NCBI GenBank assembly: GCA_949752795.1
Contig: OX457058.1
Span: forward strand, 156,126,353-156,190,352
Source of the DNA: Hyperoodon ampullatus
Taxonomy: Eukaryota > Chordata > Mammalia > Artiodactyla > Ziphiidae
Reading direction: 5' to 3'
DNA: 64,000 nucleotides
Shown here piece by piece: positions 52,846 through 63,147 of this stretch. A model generated the notes under the pieces. The model worked only from the letters and a program-made list of their open reading frames with translations, was not told the origin of the DNA and ran no database searches. How positions within the stretch are numbered: the first letter of the stretch is position 1; each line of letters opens with the position of its first letter. Both the position numbers and the translations under genes were made by a program.

Positions 52846-53494
52846 AGAAGAGATGAGTGAAAAGGTTCCCGGTTATTAATTTTGCTTAGGTGATACACAG
52901 ATTTTAAAAATATATATATATTTGCTTAGTTTGGCACAAGTTTCAAACTTAAGCAATCTCTTCAGTGCATTTTCCAGGTGCAATAGCATACATTTTTTTG
53001 GAATCTCTATCTGCAGCCAAGTGAGTTCCTTTAGCACATAGTGAAGCTAGTTCATTTCCTAATTTGGCCCCTTTCTAATTTGGTCACCTTCTTCACTCCC
53101 CTGCCCGCCCCCCTAACCCCACCAACTTCAAGTTGAAGCTCTCTGAGTTATCCTGAATTTTAAATCAGTCTGCATCCCTGGGCTAAGTTCTCAAATTTCA
53201 TTGTTAGCTTCCCTTCTCTTACTTGTCCAAGCCTTTCTTCAAGCTCTTCTTGAAGAGCTCAGTCAACACTGTACATGATTTTCTTGCTTTATGAAATTCA
53301 TGTTCTAATGAGCAGAATTTCCTAACCCTTCAATTCTAGGGGCCGATTTATCTATAAACTTATCTATTTTTCTCTAAAAGATCCCAATTAACTTTAAAAT
53401 TGTCTCTTCGAATTTTTTTTTTGAGCTCCAGTCTTCACCAGGGATCACTCCTTTATCACTTTTTATTTCTCATCACTGATCTTTTTTATTTTTA

Positions 53495-53699
53495 TTTTAT
53501 TTTTTTTTGCGGTACGCGGGCCTCTCACTGCTGTGGCCTCTCCCATTGCGGAGCACAGGCTCCGGACGCGCAGGCTCAGTGGCCATGGCTCACGGGCCCA
53601 GCCGCTCCGTGGCATGTGGGATCCTCCCGGACCGGGGCACGAAACCGCGTCCCCTGCATCGGCAGGCGGACTCTCAACCACTGCGCCACCAGAGAAGCC
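53495..53699 (-). mobile_element. CHR-type SINE, short subfamily, - strand
   Basis: T-rich start, gcggtacgcgggcctctcac, and reverse-complement head. Flanking 19-base duplications (53476-53494 and 53700-53718) differ at two positions. Confidence 0.93.
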
Positions 53700-55009
53700 C
53701 TGATCGTGTTTATTTTTAACACTAAAATAAGAATGAGCAGGACTACCAGCAGCATCATCGTTAAGTTCCTGTGTCCTTATCGAGATTGGCTGTGGTTTCC
53801 CCTCCGCATCATCCTCCAGTCCCAGCTCTCAGCCTCCAGCCCTGGTATGAACAGCTGTAGCCAAATTGACATAGGGTATTTGTTTCAGTCACTTCATTGT
53901 TCTAGATCATGTGAATTTAGGTTATGCTAGTTTGCATTTTCATGACCAGTCCAATTTTTAATGCTAAGTAATTTTATACAGTGATTCTTTCTTCTAGTTA
54001 TTCAATTGTTAGCAGATTTATGTTGCATTTTGATTTTTGTTCTGTTACAATTTTATATGTAAGTTAACCAACATCATTATTTTATTTTTGCTTATATTAA
54101 GAGAACAATTTGTCATTAGTTGTCAGAACATCACATAGAAGCTCATAAAATGTAAATTTGATTTTTGTGCTTATGAGCGATTCTTTGAATTAGGTCTGTG
54201 TACGCTCCCAAAGGGATGAAATTAATATTGAGCATCCAGGGGTGTGATCTGGTTGAAGCTCCCAGATACTGAAGTTTAAGGACTCAAGAAAATACGATCC
54301 CCTCCTCTCCTTTAATTTTTGCCACCTGAGTTCTATACCAATAGAGAAAAACAAATGCAAATCTGGTGGAAATGAGATATTTTTATTAGTGATAACACTG
54401 ATGTTTAAACATATGGTTTACATGTACTGAATTTCAGAATTAGAATTGCCCACTCAGACACTAACTAATTCAGGACTGGGGTAGGACTGAAGCAAGGCCT
54501 GTTCCTCTAACACCCATGCTGCAGATGAGTGAGTGAGATAAACTGGTGTTTCTTGAAGGCAGCTTGCTCCCTTAAAGGACATGCCAGAGGCTGAGCTATG
54601 CACATATGGTTTCTCTTTGCAGACTATCCTTAATATTTCAGATTTTGTCACTTCCTTTCCTCTGGAAATTGATAAAAGAGGCAGTAAGAGATTCTAGGAG
54701 TGTCTTGCTCATGGAATTTCTTCAAAGTGGAGGATAACAACAGGAGAGGGAAGGAAGAGGGAATTCCCCTTCCCTTCCTTCTACCTCTGGGGCATTAGGA
54801 CATGGTTTGTAACATTTTAATATGATTTATCCAAATAAATGTGAGAGAGCCACCTTCTACTCTGGCCATACTAATGCTGTTTTCCTTGACTTTGTTACTA
54901 AAGTTTCCAGTCTCTTTGTATTTATTTCAAGCCCACCTCGTTACCCTTGCCCCAGCCTCTCACTACTTCTGGGTAAGCCAGGTAATGAGTGGTCTAATAG
55001 TTTATTTGT

Positions 55010-55350
55010 ATCAGCTGGAGATATTTTACTTGCACATGTCAGACACCCATCTCAAATGCTTTAAGCATAAAGGAGAATCTATTGCCATGTAGTGTTTAAA
55101 AGTCCAGATTTGGCCAGCTAGATCCAGGTCTTCAAATGACATCATCCTGCAGAAACTGTTCCTCTCCGTTTTGTGGTTGTCTGCTGGGTCAGCTGTCTCC
55201 CCAGGGAGGCCCTAGCCCTCCAGTTATCACGTGGCCTCCAGCAGCCCTGGGTTTTCTTCTTACCCCTTCAGAAAGCCTTGTTTGCAAAGAACGTCTCTTT
55301 CCTAAGTGTTCCAGCACAAACCCTGGGGGAATATTACTGGACCAACTAGG
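55010..55350. mobile_element. Old interspersed repeat, same family as 6260-6735
   Basis: agcataaaggagaatctatt, cagctagatccaggtcttca and aacgtctctttcctaagtgt follow the order of a frequent mammalian repeat. Name uncertain. Confidence 0.5.
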
Positions 55351-55374
55351 GTTGCTGCTAATCCAGTGTTCTAA

Positions 55375-55545
55375 GGGTGGTCTCTAGACCAGTCATGTAA
55401 GCATCACCTTGAAACTTGTTAGAAATGCAGATTCTCAGGCTACACTGCAGACTTTTGAATAATAAACTCTAAGGGTGGGGCTCAGTGAACTGTGTGATTC
55501 AGATGCATGCTAAGGTTCGAAGACCACTTTGTTAGTCCGTAGACC
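55375..55545. mobile_element. hAT-Charlie type MITE fragment
   Basis: Contains aacttgttagaaatgcagat and gggtggggctcagtgaactg, typical of a common mammalian hAT MITE (MER58/MER20 class; exact name uncertain). Confidence 0.7.
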
Positions 55546-56174
55546 GCACTCTACGGCTAGAGAGAGAAAAATACACTGAGTGGTTCTGCCTGGGTAGATT
55601 GATTACTTCAGGGGCTGGGGTGGGGTCGTCTTCATCCAGTCCAGATGGTTTAAGGGTGAAGTGAGGAGGGTATCTTCCCAAAGGAAGATTAGTTGTTATT
55701 ATCAGAAAAAGCAACGGTTGCTGGTCAGGTAAAATTAATATGTTCTACAATAGAAACTTTTCCACAAGTACTGGGTGGTGAATTATTACACCAAGAAATA
55801 TTAATAATGAATGCCTAAGGCTCGCTTATTTTATCTTTATAAGGGTTAGAGCAATAAAAGTTTTCCTTCTTATTGTATGTACTAGTACCCAATTATTTTC
55901 CTGAATGGAGAAAACAAATAGTTTCATCCTTTAACTTGAGTTGCCCATGAGCTCATATTTTCCTTTATATGATGGGACATTCTGAGCAACAGCAGGAGGG
56001 CATGCGATGCAGGGCGTTGAACTTGGGCTGGGCCAGTCATCAGCACCCCGACTGAAGCCAAGCCATATATCTACTATATTGAGTATTTCGTTTTCTGGAA
56101 CTGAATATTTTGTGTGGAAACAAATTAGACCTAAAAGATGTAGTAAGGGTGCTATGACAAAACATGGTAACTTC

Positions 56175-56392
56175 GGGCTTCCCTGCTGGCGCAGTGGTTG
56201 GGAGTCCGCCTGCTGATGCAGGGGACGCGGGTTCTTGCCCCGGTCTGGGAGGATCCCACATGCCGTGGAGCGGCTGGGCCCGTGAGCCGTGGCCACTGGG
56301 CCTGCGTGTCCGGAGCCTGTGCTCCGCAACGGGAGGGGCCACAACAGTGAGAGGCCCGCGTACTGCAAAAAAAAAACAAAAAAAAACCCCCA
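56175..56392 (+). mobile_element. CHR-type SINE just upstream of a neurexin exon, + strand
   Basis: Short subfamily, CpG-rich, with a tail of A runs broken by C. Perfect 16-base duplications aaaacatggtaacttc at 56159-56174 and 56393-56408. The second duplication ends 32 bases before the exon at 56441, so the insertion fell in the branch-point zone of that acceptor. Confidence 0.96.
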
Positions 56393-56440
56393 AAAACATG
56401 GTAACTTCTCCTGTTTGTATCTCATCTATGATTTTCACAG

Positions 56441-56822
56441 GTACAATGGTGGGAGACCATACCCGCTTGGAATTCCACAACATTGAAACTGGTATCATGA
56501 CAGAGAAACGTTACATCTCCGTTGTCCCCTCCAGTTTCATTGGCCACCTGCAGAGCCTTATGTTTAATGGGCTGCTCTACATTGACTTGTGCAAAAATGG
56601 AGACATCGATTACTGCGAACTGAAGGCTCGTTTTGGACTGAGGAACATCATCGCTGACCCTGTCACTTTTAAGACCAAGAGCAGCTACCTGAGCCTGGCC
56701 ACCCTCCAGGCCTACACCTCCATGCACCTCTTCTTCCAGTTCAAGACCACCTCCGCTGACGGATTCATTCTTTTCAATAGTGGTGATGGCAATGACTTCA
56801 TTGCTGTTGAGCTAGTCAAGGG
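56441..56822 (+). CDS. NRXN3: NRXN3 alpha-neurexin exon, end of LNS4 and start of LNS5
   Basis: Internal exon of 382 bases, phase 1 in and phase 2 out. It encodes [17 protein letters not shown], then the conserved FIGHLQSL and [15 protein letters not shown] stretch that closes LNS4, then [19 protein letters not shown] and [13 protein letters not shown], the first strands of LNS5. It ends in FIAVELVKG, whose glycine codon is split by the intron. The acceptor is attttcacag/GT with a modest pyrimidine tract; the donor is aagGG/gtaagt, close to consensus. A cetartiodactyl SINE lies immediately upstream at 56175-56392. The reading frame stays open upstream into that SINE, but the AG at 56439-56440 and the homology boundary fix the normal start. 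Residues such as [14 protein letters not shown] and SLMFNGLL point to NRXN3 rather than NRXN1. Confidence 0.97.
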
Positions 56823-57621
56823 GTAAGTGGAAGAGATCGCCTAGTTTATACTAAATGTCTTAGCTCAAACCCTGAATAAAATATGCACAGAAAAAACTGT
56901 CTATTCTACTCTCTACCTTCTATTCCTGATTCATGCTCTCATCCCCATTGATTAAAAATATCTTTGTAATCATTAGGACTGGAAGGGAGAGAGATTCATG
57001 AGTTTATTTAAAGATCTTCTTCTAACTCAATACTGTCAGGCTTTTTAATCTGAAATGTAGTCCTTTAAACCTATGGGAAAAAAAGCTTATTTTTGCAAAA
57101 GACGGATAGGATATGTGTTGCATCTATCTCTGGGGCAGTATAGTCTGCAACCACCAAATTTATAGGAGGAAATGAAATACAGATATTTTCAGTACTACCA
57201 TTAGCCCATATATGCAAATTTTAAAAAGCTGTTCTTGCTCCAAGATATTTTACTACTGTGTGTTGGGAAGTAGTCAAAACAAAGCAAAAAATAGAACAAA
57301 ACCCAAAAACCAGATCCATGATTGACTGTGAATTTAGATGTAGCCCCCTAATGTTTTGGAGTGTACCAGCTGTACTGCTTTGTGTCTCTGGATTTTTACT
57401 AGGTAGTGTTAAAGAAATGGATTCAATGAGTATAGAACTAAAGTGAAGTCTGGTAGAATAGGAACTGATTATTTTTATATTCTTAAATCAAGCTTTACTT
57501 ATTCTTACATGATGCCAGTCTAGCTTGGGGGATTTGAAGCCCCCAATGCCAGTTATGTACACATTGCCTTTAAACCACTGCAGGGAATCTCAAGTCATTG
57601 GGTGCTTGTGGTTCCTCATAG
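56823..57621 (+). other. NRXN3: NRXN3 intron, 799 bases
   Basis: GTAAGT donor at 56823 and TCATAG acceptor at 57621. AT-rich, with no repeat recognised. Confidence 0.93.
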
Positions 57622-57812
57622 GTACATACACTACGTGTTTGACCTCGGAAACGGCCCCAATGTGATCAAAGGCAATAGTGACCGCCCCCTGAATGACAAC
57701 CAGTGGCACAACGTCGTCATCACCCGGGACAACAGTAACACCCACAGCCTGAAAGTGGACACTAAGGTGGTCACTCAGGTTATCAATGGTGCCAAAAATC
57801 TGGATTTGAAAG
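57622..57812 (+). CDS. NRXN3: NRXN3 alpha-neurexin exon, middle of LNS5
   Basis: Internal exon of 191 bases, phase 2 in and phase 1 out. It encodes [17 protein letters not shown], then [36 protein letters not shown] and NLDLK, the central beta-sandwich of LNS5 in alpha-neurexins. The acceptor is ttcctcatag/GT, with a purine-interrupted and rather weak pyrimidine tract; the donor is gaaaG/gtaaac. It is 799 bases from the previous exon and 809 from the next, unusually close for this very large gene. Joined to its neighbours it continues VKG-YIHYV and DLK-GDLYM without a stop. Confidence 0.96.
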
Positions 57813-58079
57813 GTAAACCTTGTAAAGAAGTTTCTCCTTGTTAGAGCTTACAGTGGAAAGGCTGTTTCCAGAGGTAAACTACAGTGTAGGAGTGCCATGC
57901 ATTTTTGATACATCATGCATATCCTATTTTAACAACATTGAATTATAACATGATGCAATTTGTTCAGTTTTTACTTCTACCATTCCTTAGGGATGGTTTG
58001 TGTTCTCTGTAAACCTTGGGCATGTGGGAGCTGAGTGATGAGGGGATAAATGTCAAAATGTGGAGGGGTCATAATACAG

Positions 58080-58325
58080 AGGAAGGCATGTAGGTTTTGG
58101 AATCTCAGCTGAGTCATTTACCGCCTGGGTGACTTTGGTAAAATTTCTTAGCCTTGTTCAGCTTCTATATACTTTTTTTTTTTTTTTTTTTTTTTGCAAA
58201 ATGAGGATAATAACTGTTACTACCTTTATGGGCTATTAGGAGTTTTGATGGAATAATGTCTGTAAAATCCTCAGCATACTATTGGTGACAAGCACATAAA
58301 AAGCACTGAATAAGTGGTTGCTTTG
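58080..58325 (+). mobile_element. MIR SINE with an internal T run
   Basis: cgcctgggtgactttggtaa lies left of a 23-base T run (58173-58195); gcaaaatgaggataataact lies right of it. Together they are one MIR in sense orientation. Confidence 0.75.
58173..58195. repeat. T homopolymer, 23 bases
   Basis: Uninterrupted T run inside a MIR in a short neurexin intron. Confidence 0.95.
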
Positions 58326-58621
58326 TTGAAAATGTTGTTAATCTTTACTTCATCATAAAATGGGAACAATACCTACCTCATAGAATGGATATAGTGATTA
58401 AAATTTGTGAGATGATGTGTATAAAATGAATGACACATAAGAAATGTTAGTTTCTTCTTTTTACAATGTAGAAACTCTGGTAATACTTTTGTTTATGCTG
58501 TTCCCCCCAACCCCGGCTATATTACCATTATCTAGTAAACAGTCTAATGTGACTTGGCTTTTGTTGATGTGGTTTCCATACCATTTACCCATTTGCTTTT
58601 ACTACCTATTTTCCTTTCCAG

Positions 58622-58795
58622 GTGACCTCTACATGGCAGGTCTGGCCCAAGGCATGTACAGCAACCTCCCAAAGCTCGTGGCCTCCCGGGATGGCTTTCA
58701 GGGCTGTCTGGCATCAGTGGACTTGAATGGACGCCTGCCAGACCTCATCAACGATGCCCTCCATCGGAGTGGACAGATTGAGCGTGGCTGTGAAG
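58622..58795 (+). CDS. NRXN3: NRXN3 alpha-neurexin exon, end of LNS5
   Basis: Internal exon of 174 bases, phase 1 in and phase 1 out. It encodes [18 protein letters not shown], then the LNS C-terminal signature [19 protein letters not shown] and [17 protein letters not shown]. The two cysteines (GFQGC and ERGC) are the pair expected to close the LNS5 domain. The acceptor follows a strong pyrimidine tract (ttttcctttccag/GT); the donor is tgaaG/gtacaa. The ALHRSGQIE variant is the NRXN3 form as I recall it. Normal splicing would continue either directly to the EGF3 exon (beyond the window) or through the 27-base cassette at 63148. Confidence 0.96.
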
Positions 58796-59264
58796 GTACA
58801 ACCTTTTTCTTTTTAAGCTACATTCTTGTCTCAAGCCTCTTTGCTGCCTCTGCCAGTGCCTCCTTCCTTGGTTTACCAGTCCCCTCTCATCCCATTCACT
58901 ATCTGACATTGCATCACCACTGATGTCCTCCTGTCACTGGCTGAGTATGTCAAGACATGTGGCACAGGCTCCAGGAATGTCCAATATGTTGGCAGATGTC
59001 TTTCCAGTGTCACATACTTGCCATAGAGGACCTTTCCTGGCGTTGACATCAGGCTTCTCCTGACTTGTGCCTTTGCTTCCAGCATGGCTGAAAGGGTATC
59101 AGGGACTTTTATTTATATCTTAATACACAGGGAGGTACAAATCAGAGACTTTTATATGAGTGTCACCATTAATAAAATATTTCTTATGTTGCTAATAGTG
59201 ACTGCATTATTTAATGCAAACTGAGCAGAAGGTAGGAAAATGATGTCAGAATGCCATGATGGAG

Positions 59265-59565
59265 GAAGGGAAGTAACAGTTATTGAGTACTTACTAGATG
59301 TCAGGCATCATTTGGCAGTTCCTTGGTGTGGTGTAGTGGAACAGCATGGGCTTTGATGTTAGAAAGACCTGGATCTAGGTCCAGGTAGTAGTTCCTGTTG
59401 GCTGTGTGACTTTTGACAAGTTACTTAACCTCTCTGAATGATATCTTCCTCATCTGTAAAATGGGACAATAAAACTTACCTTGGATGGTAATATATATAA
59501 GTCAGAGTTATATGTAGAATGCCTGGTACGTATATAGTAGGTACTCAATAAGTGGTAGGATAATT
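59265..59565 (+). mobile_element. MIR SINE (sense), preceded by an antisense fragment
   Basis: 59325-59565 is well preserved: tgtgtgacttttgacaagtt, acttaacctctctgaatgat and tcctcatctgtaaaatggga. 59265-59320 (gttattgagtacttactaga) looks like an antisense MIR or L2 terminus. Confidence 0.8.
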
Positions 59566-60597
59566 ATTTACAAACATTATCTAATGTGAGACATTTAATA
59601 GCATTGCATGCCCACCATGCAGCACAACAAACCACGCTCACCCTCTTTCTGTAGATAATCCACTGTCTCTTGAGATACTAACTGAATTTTATAGGTCATT
59701 TGAGTCCGATAGCTCTTTACAATAAAAGCTATCTGGTTTTAACCAGCAGGGGAGAGCAGACACATTTTCAGCCTTCCCCAGACTCCTGGGATAGGCTGAA
59801 AAGGTGACTCGTGTCTAACTTGAAAGGCAAAGAGGATGATCTGATCAGTCACCAGGACCTATGTATTCTTTTGTCTGATGGAGCCTCATGGTTTTTTGTG
59901 CAATATACTGTTTTCTTGTATCCCTCATTAATTTACCACATCCAACCTGTTCATTCATCTTCTAACTATTCAACTTCATTTATCACTCCTGTTCTTAACC
60001 AGCTTCAATCCTTCACTTGCCATCATAAAACACATTTTAATAAAAGCTTCTAATCAGCCTCCCAGGCTTATTTGTAGTATGGAAGTCATTTTCCTTTGCC
60101 TAAGGGTCAGTTTCTTGTTACCAGTTTGCACTAGTAATAAGGCCGATTGTCCCTATAACCCTCTCCAGTTTTCTTTTAGCCAGAAATATTTCGTAAATTC
60201 TGTTAGCCAAATATGTTGTGTGTGTACAGGGGGGACAGGAAGTTGGGAATCACCAAGCATTTAAAGCAGCCACTTTGCTTTCTTCTCCTGAAGATACACA
60301 ATTTCATTCAACTCAAAAGTTGTTGTCTTATCGGCCTGCTTTTAGGTCTTTTGGGTGTTAAGGGAAGTCCTGAAATTGATGCACCATTTGAGAATTAATT
60401 TGAGTATATTAGTTTAGGAGATTGTGGAATGACAGAAATTCCCGTTTTCCTGGAATAATTAATCACATCTAGTAAAATCATAATATAAAAGCACATATTC
60501 AAAAGTATAAGGCTCTCTTCAAATGTTAAATATTTTTATCATGCCATCAGTTCTGTAGATTTAAAAGTCAACAGGAATTATCCATTTAACTCCATTG

Positions 60598-60930
60598 CAA
60601 CGTCTCCTGATAGAAATATAATGTGAGTCACATACGTAATTTTAAATTTCCTGGTAGCTGCATTTAAAAAAAAGATACAAAGTAACAGGTAAAGTTAAGT
60701 TTAATTTTACATTTTATTTAACTTAACCTAATATATCCAAAATATTATCATTTCAGCATATAATCATTATAAAATTTTTAGTTAGACATTTTATTTTATT
60801 TTTTTCATATGAGCCTTCAAAATCAAGTGTGTATTTTGCACTTGTAGCACACCCCAATTCAGACCACACCTTTAAGGTACTCCATAGCCACATGCATCTA
60901 TGGCTACTGTATCGGAGGCACAGTTCTATA
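60598..60930. mobile_element. hAT-like MITE (MER3-like; name uncertain)
   Basis: gatagaaatataatgtgagt at the left, aatatatccaaaatattatc internally and gcatctatggctactgtatc at the right, matching a well-known mammalian MITE nearly full length. Confidence 0.7.
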
Positions 60931-60948
60931 GAGTATAAAAATTGGGGT

Positions 60949-61161
60949 TGGGCTTCCCTGGTGGCGCAGTGGTTGAGAGTTCGCCTGCCGATGCAGAGGA
61001 TACGGGTTCGTGCCCTGGTCCGGGAAGATCCCACATGCCGCGGAGTGGCTAGGCCCGTGAGCCATGGCCGCTGATCCTGCGCGTCCGGAGCCTGTGCTCC
61101 ACAATGGGAGAGGCCACAACAGTGAGAGGCCCGTGTACCGCAAAAAAAAAAAAAAAAAAAA
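60949..61161 (+). mobile_element. CHR-type SINE, short subfamily, + strand
   Basis: Complete head, tRNA-like region, gtgagaggcccgtgtaccgc end and a long uninterrupted A tail. Duplication aaaaattggggt at 60937-60948 and 61162-61173. Inserted about 20 bases beyond a hAT-like MITE. Confidence 0.94.
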
Positions 61162-63096
61162 AAAAATTGGGGTGTAAGGAGGTAAAGCTGTAGCATTTGA
61201 TTAAAAGGAAGTCTAAACCAACCTTTATAAAAGTGGATTAAAATGTATAGTGTAAAGGTGGAATGGACTCCACTTACGAGAGCTTTAGGGGAAGTTGTGG
61301 GAGCATTAGGGAAAAGAAATTACCCATCTGATTGGAGAAAATGTTCCTATCCCTACCTACAGCTCTATGTGAAGTTTGGCATGACTCATCACATGCATTA
61401 TGGTGGGTTCTGACCTTCCTCTGAGTATGGGTGATTGTTCAAAGCTGAATATTGTGGCTTGCTGGCTCTACCATCTGCATCTGTGGCAAGTCCTATGGGC
61501 CTAATAACACTGCACTCTATTGCCATGGAGATAATTATGATGGTTACCCATGGAGCATTATGACCACCCCACTGAGTGGCATGAAGTGGAGGATGGTTCT
61601 GAGGGAAGAAAGCCCTTGTTTATTGTACACAGATGACTTGGATAATTAGCCTAAGTGGCCAGGAAAAATGGCCAAAAAGTGGGTTAAGGCATAAATTACT
61701 GTCGTTGGAAGTTTGCACTATTGTGAATAAGAGATACCAGGAGCTTTTTAGGGCACTATGGAAGATGATGTGGAGGGAAATGAAGGGCACAAAACCTTGG
61801 AAAGACTGCAACAAAGTATCATTCTCATTGTGAATCTCTGTACATAGTACCGGACCCTCAGGAAGGCCTTTGACAGTTAGGCAAGTCATAGGAAACAGAA
61901 CACAATTCTTCATTTATCATTTCTATGCCTAGAATAGGAAACAAGTAGCGGATAAGGATTCATTACTAAGAACTAAAACCTGAATCTTGTCACGATGGTG
62001 AATGTGTTTTATTTTTAACATATTTGGGGTACACAGGCTAGGATATATCATATGTTCTTATATGTGTCAAAGTCATTGATAATGACTCAAGATCCCTAAG
62101 TAGCAATTGGATTATTTTCTGTATTATATCTAACCCCAAAGAGTCTGAAATTATTTTAAAGACACATTAATCCACTACTCTTTGGCTCTTGATTGTTTAT
62201 AGTAAGAAAGAAAAAAATATATTGAATTAGGTTTTTATTTTATGTTTCTCATATATGCAGAGTATATAATTTAGAAATTAAGTGCAATTTCTGGACAGCC
62301 TAGCCAACATCTAGCTGTGACTTGCAACCTCTCAATTTGGACTAGGAATTTTTTATGTCTGATTCAGTACTTGGCTGGTAAATATCTCTTTCTATCTTGA
62401 GGCCAGCTTTGCTGCAGAGACCAAGGCATGTATTGGCTAGAAATTCGATTCCACAACTGCAGACGGTAAACATCTGAGAGAAGCACACGTGCTTCATCTT
62501 GAGACTGGTGTCAATAAATAAAAAGGACATTGGTTTGGTGCCATTTTGCCCACAGCCATTTGGGTTCGGCTACATTTTTATAAATTAAGCCAACTGAGAT
62601 GGTTGGTGTTCCCAAATCACCTTCATACAAATGCCCAATTCTAGTGCCACATTCCTTGGTGGCATTTTCAGGAGGTTACAAGGAGTGCTCCCAAGCGACT
62701 CTTCCATGCTTAACTCCTAAATGTTCAGAATTATTTTTGTGGGCTCCGTCTGGTTGTGCACATGTGTCTTTAAGTCTGGCCATGTACTACCCTTATTTCT
62801 TGATGTTTATCCTGACTAATGGAAAATCCTTTTTCTGGACCATATGCCTTGGGGTTGGCTGTATGGTTGTGGGAAGGCTCTTGTAACCACGGCCTGTGCT
62901 CTGTCCAGTCCAATGTTGCCCTGCCCCTGCTCTGCTGATGTGGCTCTGACGAGGCCTGCTCCACCTGGTCTGTGCATCCCCTGTCTGTGCTGTCTCTGGA
63001 GAACCCGTAGAGCATTTCAATTGTCTGTTCGCGTGATGTTGATTATGTCGATTGTGTTTTCATTTCTGTGATGTTACCCTGGTTTGCTGTACCTCT

Positions 63097-63103
63097 TACT
63101 AAC
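63097..63103 (+). promoter_or_regulatory. Branch-point sequence TACTAAC for the SS6 microexon
   Basis: Exact match to the optimal branch-site heptamer, with the branch A at 63102, 46 bases before the exon. The interval to the acceptor has no other AG. Perfect heptamers are uncommon in mammals and often go with microexons whose tract is crowded. Confidence 0.7.
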
Positions 63104-63147
63104 CTCTGGTTATTGTTTTCGCCTTTTCTGTTCTTTTGCTAACAAAG

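Larger units (their letters stand above)
47691..56440 (+). other. NRXN3: NRXN3 intron between the two LNS4 exons (8750 bases)
   Basis: Bounded by GTGAGT at 47691 and CACAG at 56440. It contains L2 and MIR fragments, a rearranged L1 with target-site duplications, and two CHR SINEs, the second at its extreme 3' end. No cassette exon recognised. 49430-51500 and 52870-53490 show no feature I can name. Confidence 0.9.
57813..58621 (+). other. NRXN3: NRXN3 intron, 809 bases
   Basis: GTAAAC donor at 57813 and TTTCCAG acceptor at 58621. It contains a MIR copy with a 23-base T run. Confidence 0.93.
58796..63147 (+). other. NRXN3: NRXN3 intron between LNS5 exon and SS6 microexon (4352 bases)
   Basis: GTACAA donor at 58796 and ACAAAG acceptor at 63147. 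It contains MIR fragments (59265-59565), a hAT-like MITE (60598-60930) and a CHR SINE (60949-61161). 59570-60597 and 61175-63090 have no recognisable element. If the microexon is skipped, this is joined with the downstream intron as one larger intron. Confidence 0.85.

Noticed and set aside
53400..53930. 176-codon open frame
   Set aside because: Its centre is antisense CHR SINE sequence; the same peptide motifs recur at every short-subfamily SINE copy.
55931..56498. Long antisense open frames (164 and 152 codons)
   Set aside because: They are reverse-strand reads of the SINE at 56175 and of the antisense of the neurexin exon start.
60753..61196. 147-codon antisense open frame
   Set aside because: Composed of the SINE at 60949, its A tail and a MITE.
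61452..61649. Glycine/tyrosine-rich 65-codon frame resembling an exon
   Set aside because: No good splice sites in phase and no match to neurexin sequence.
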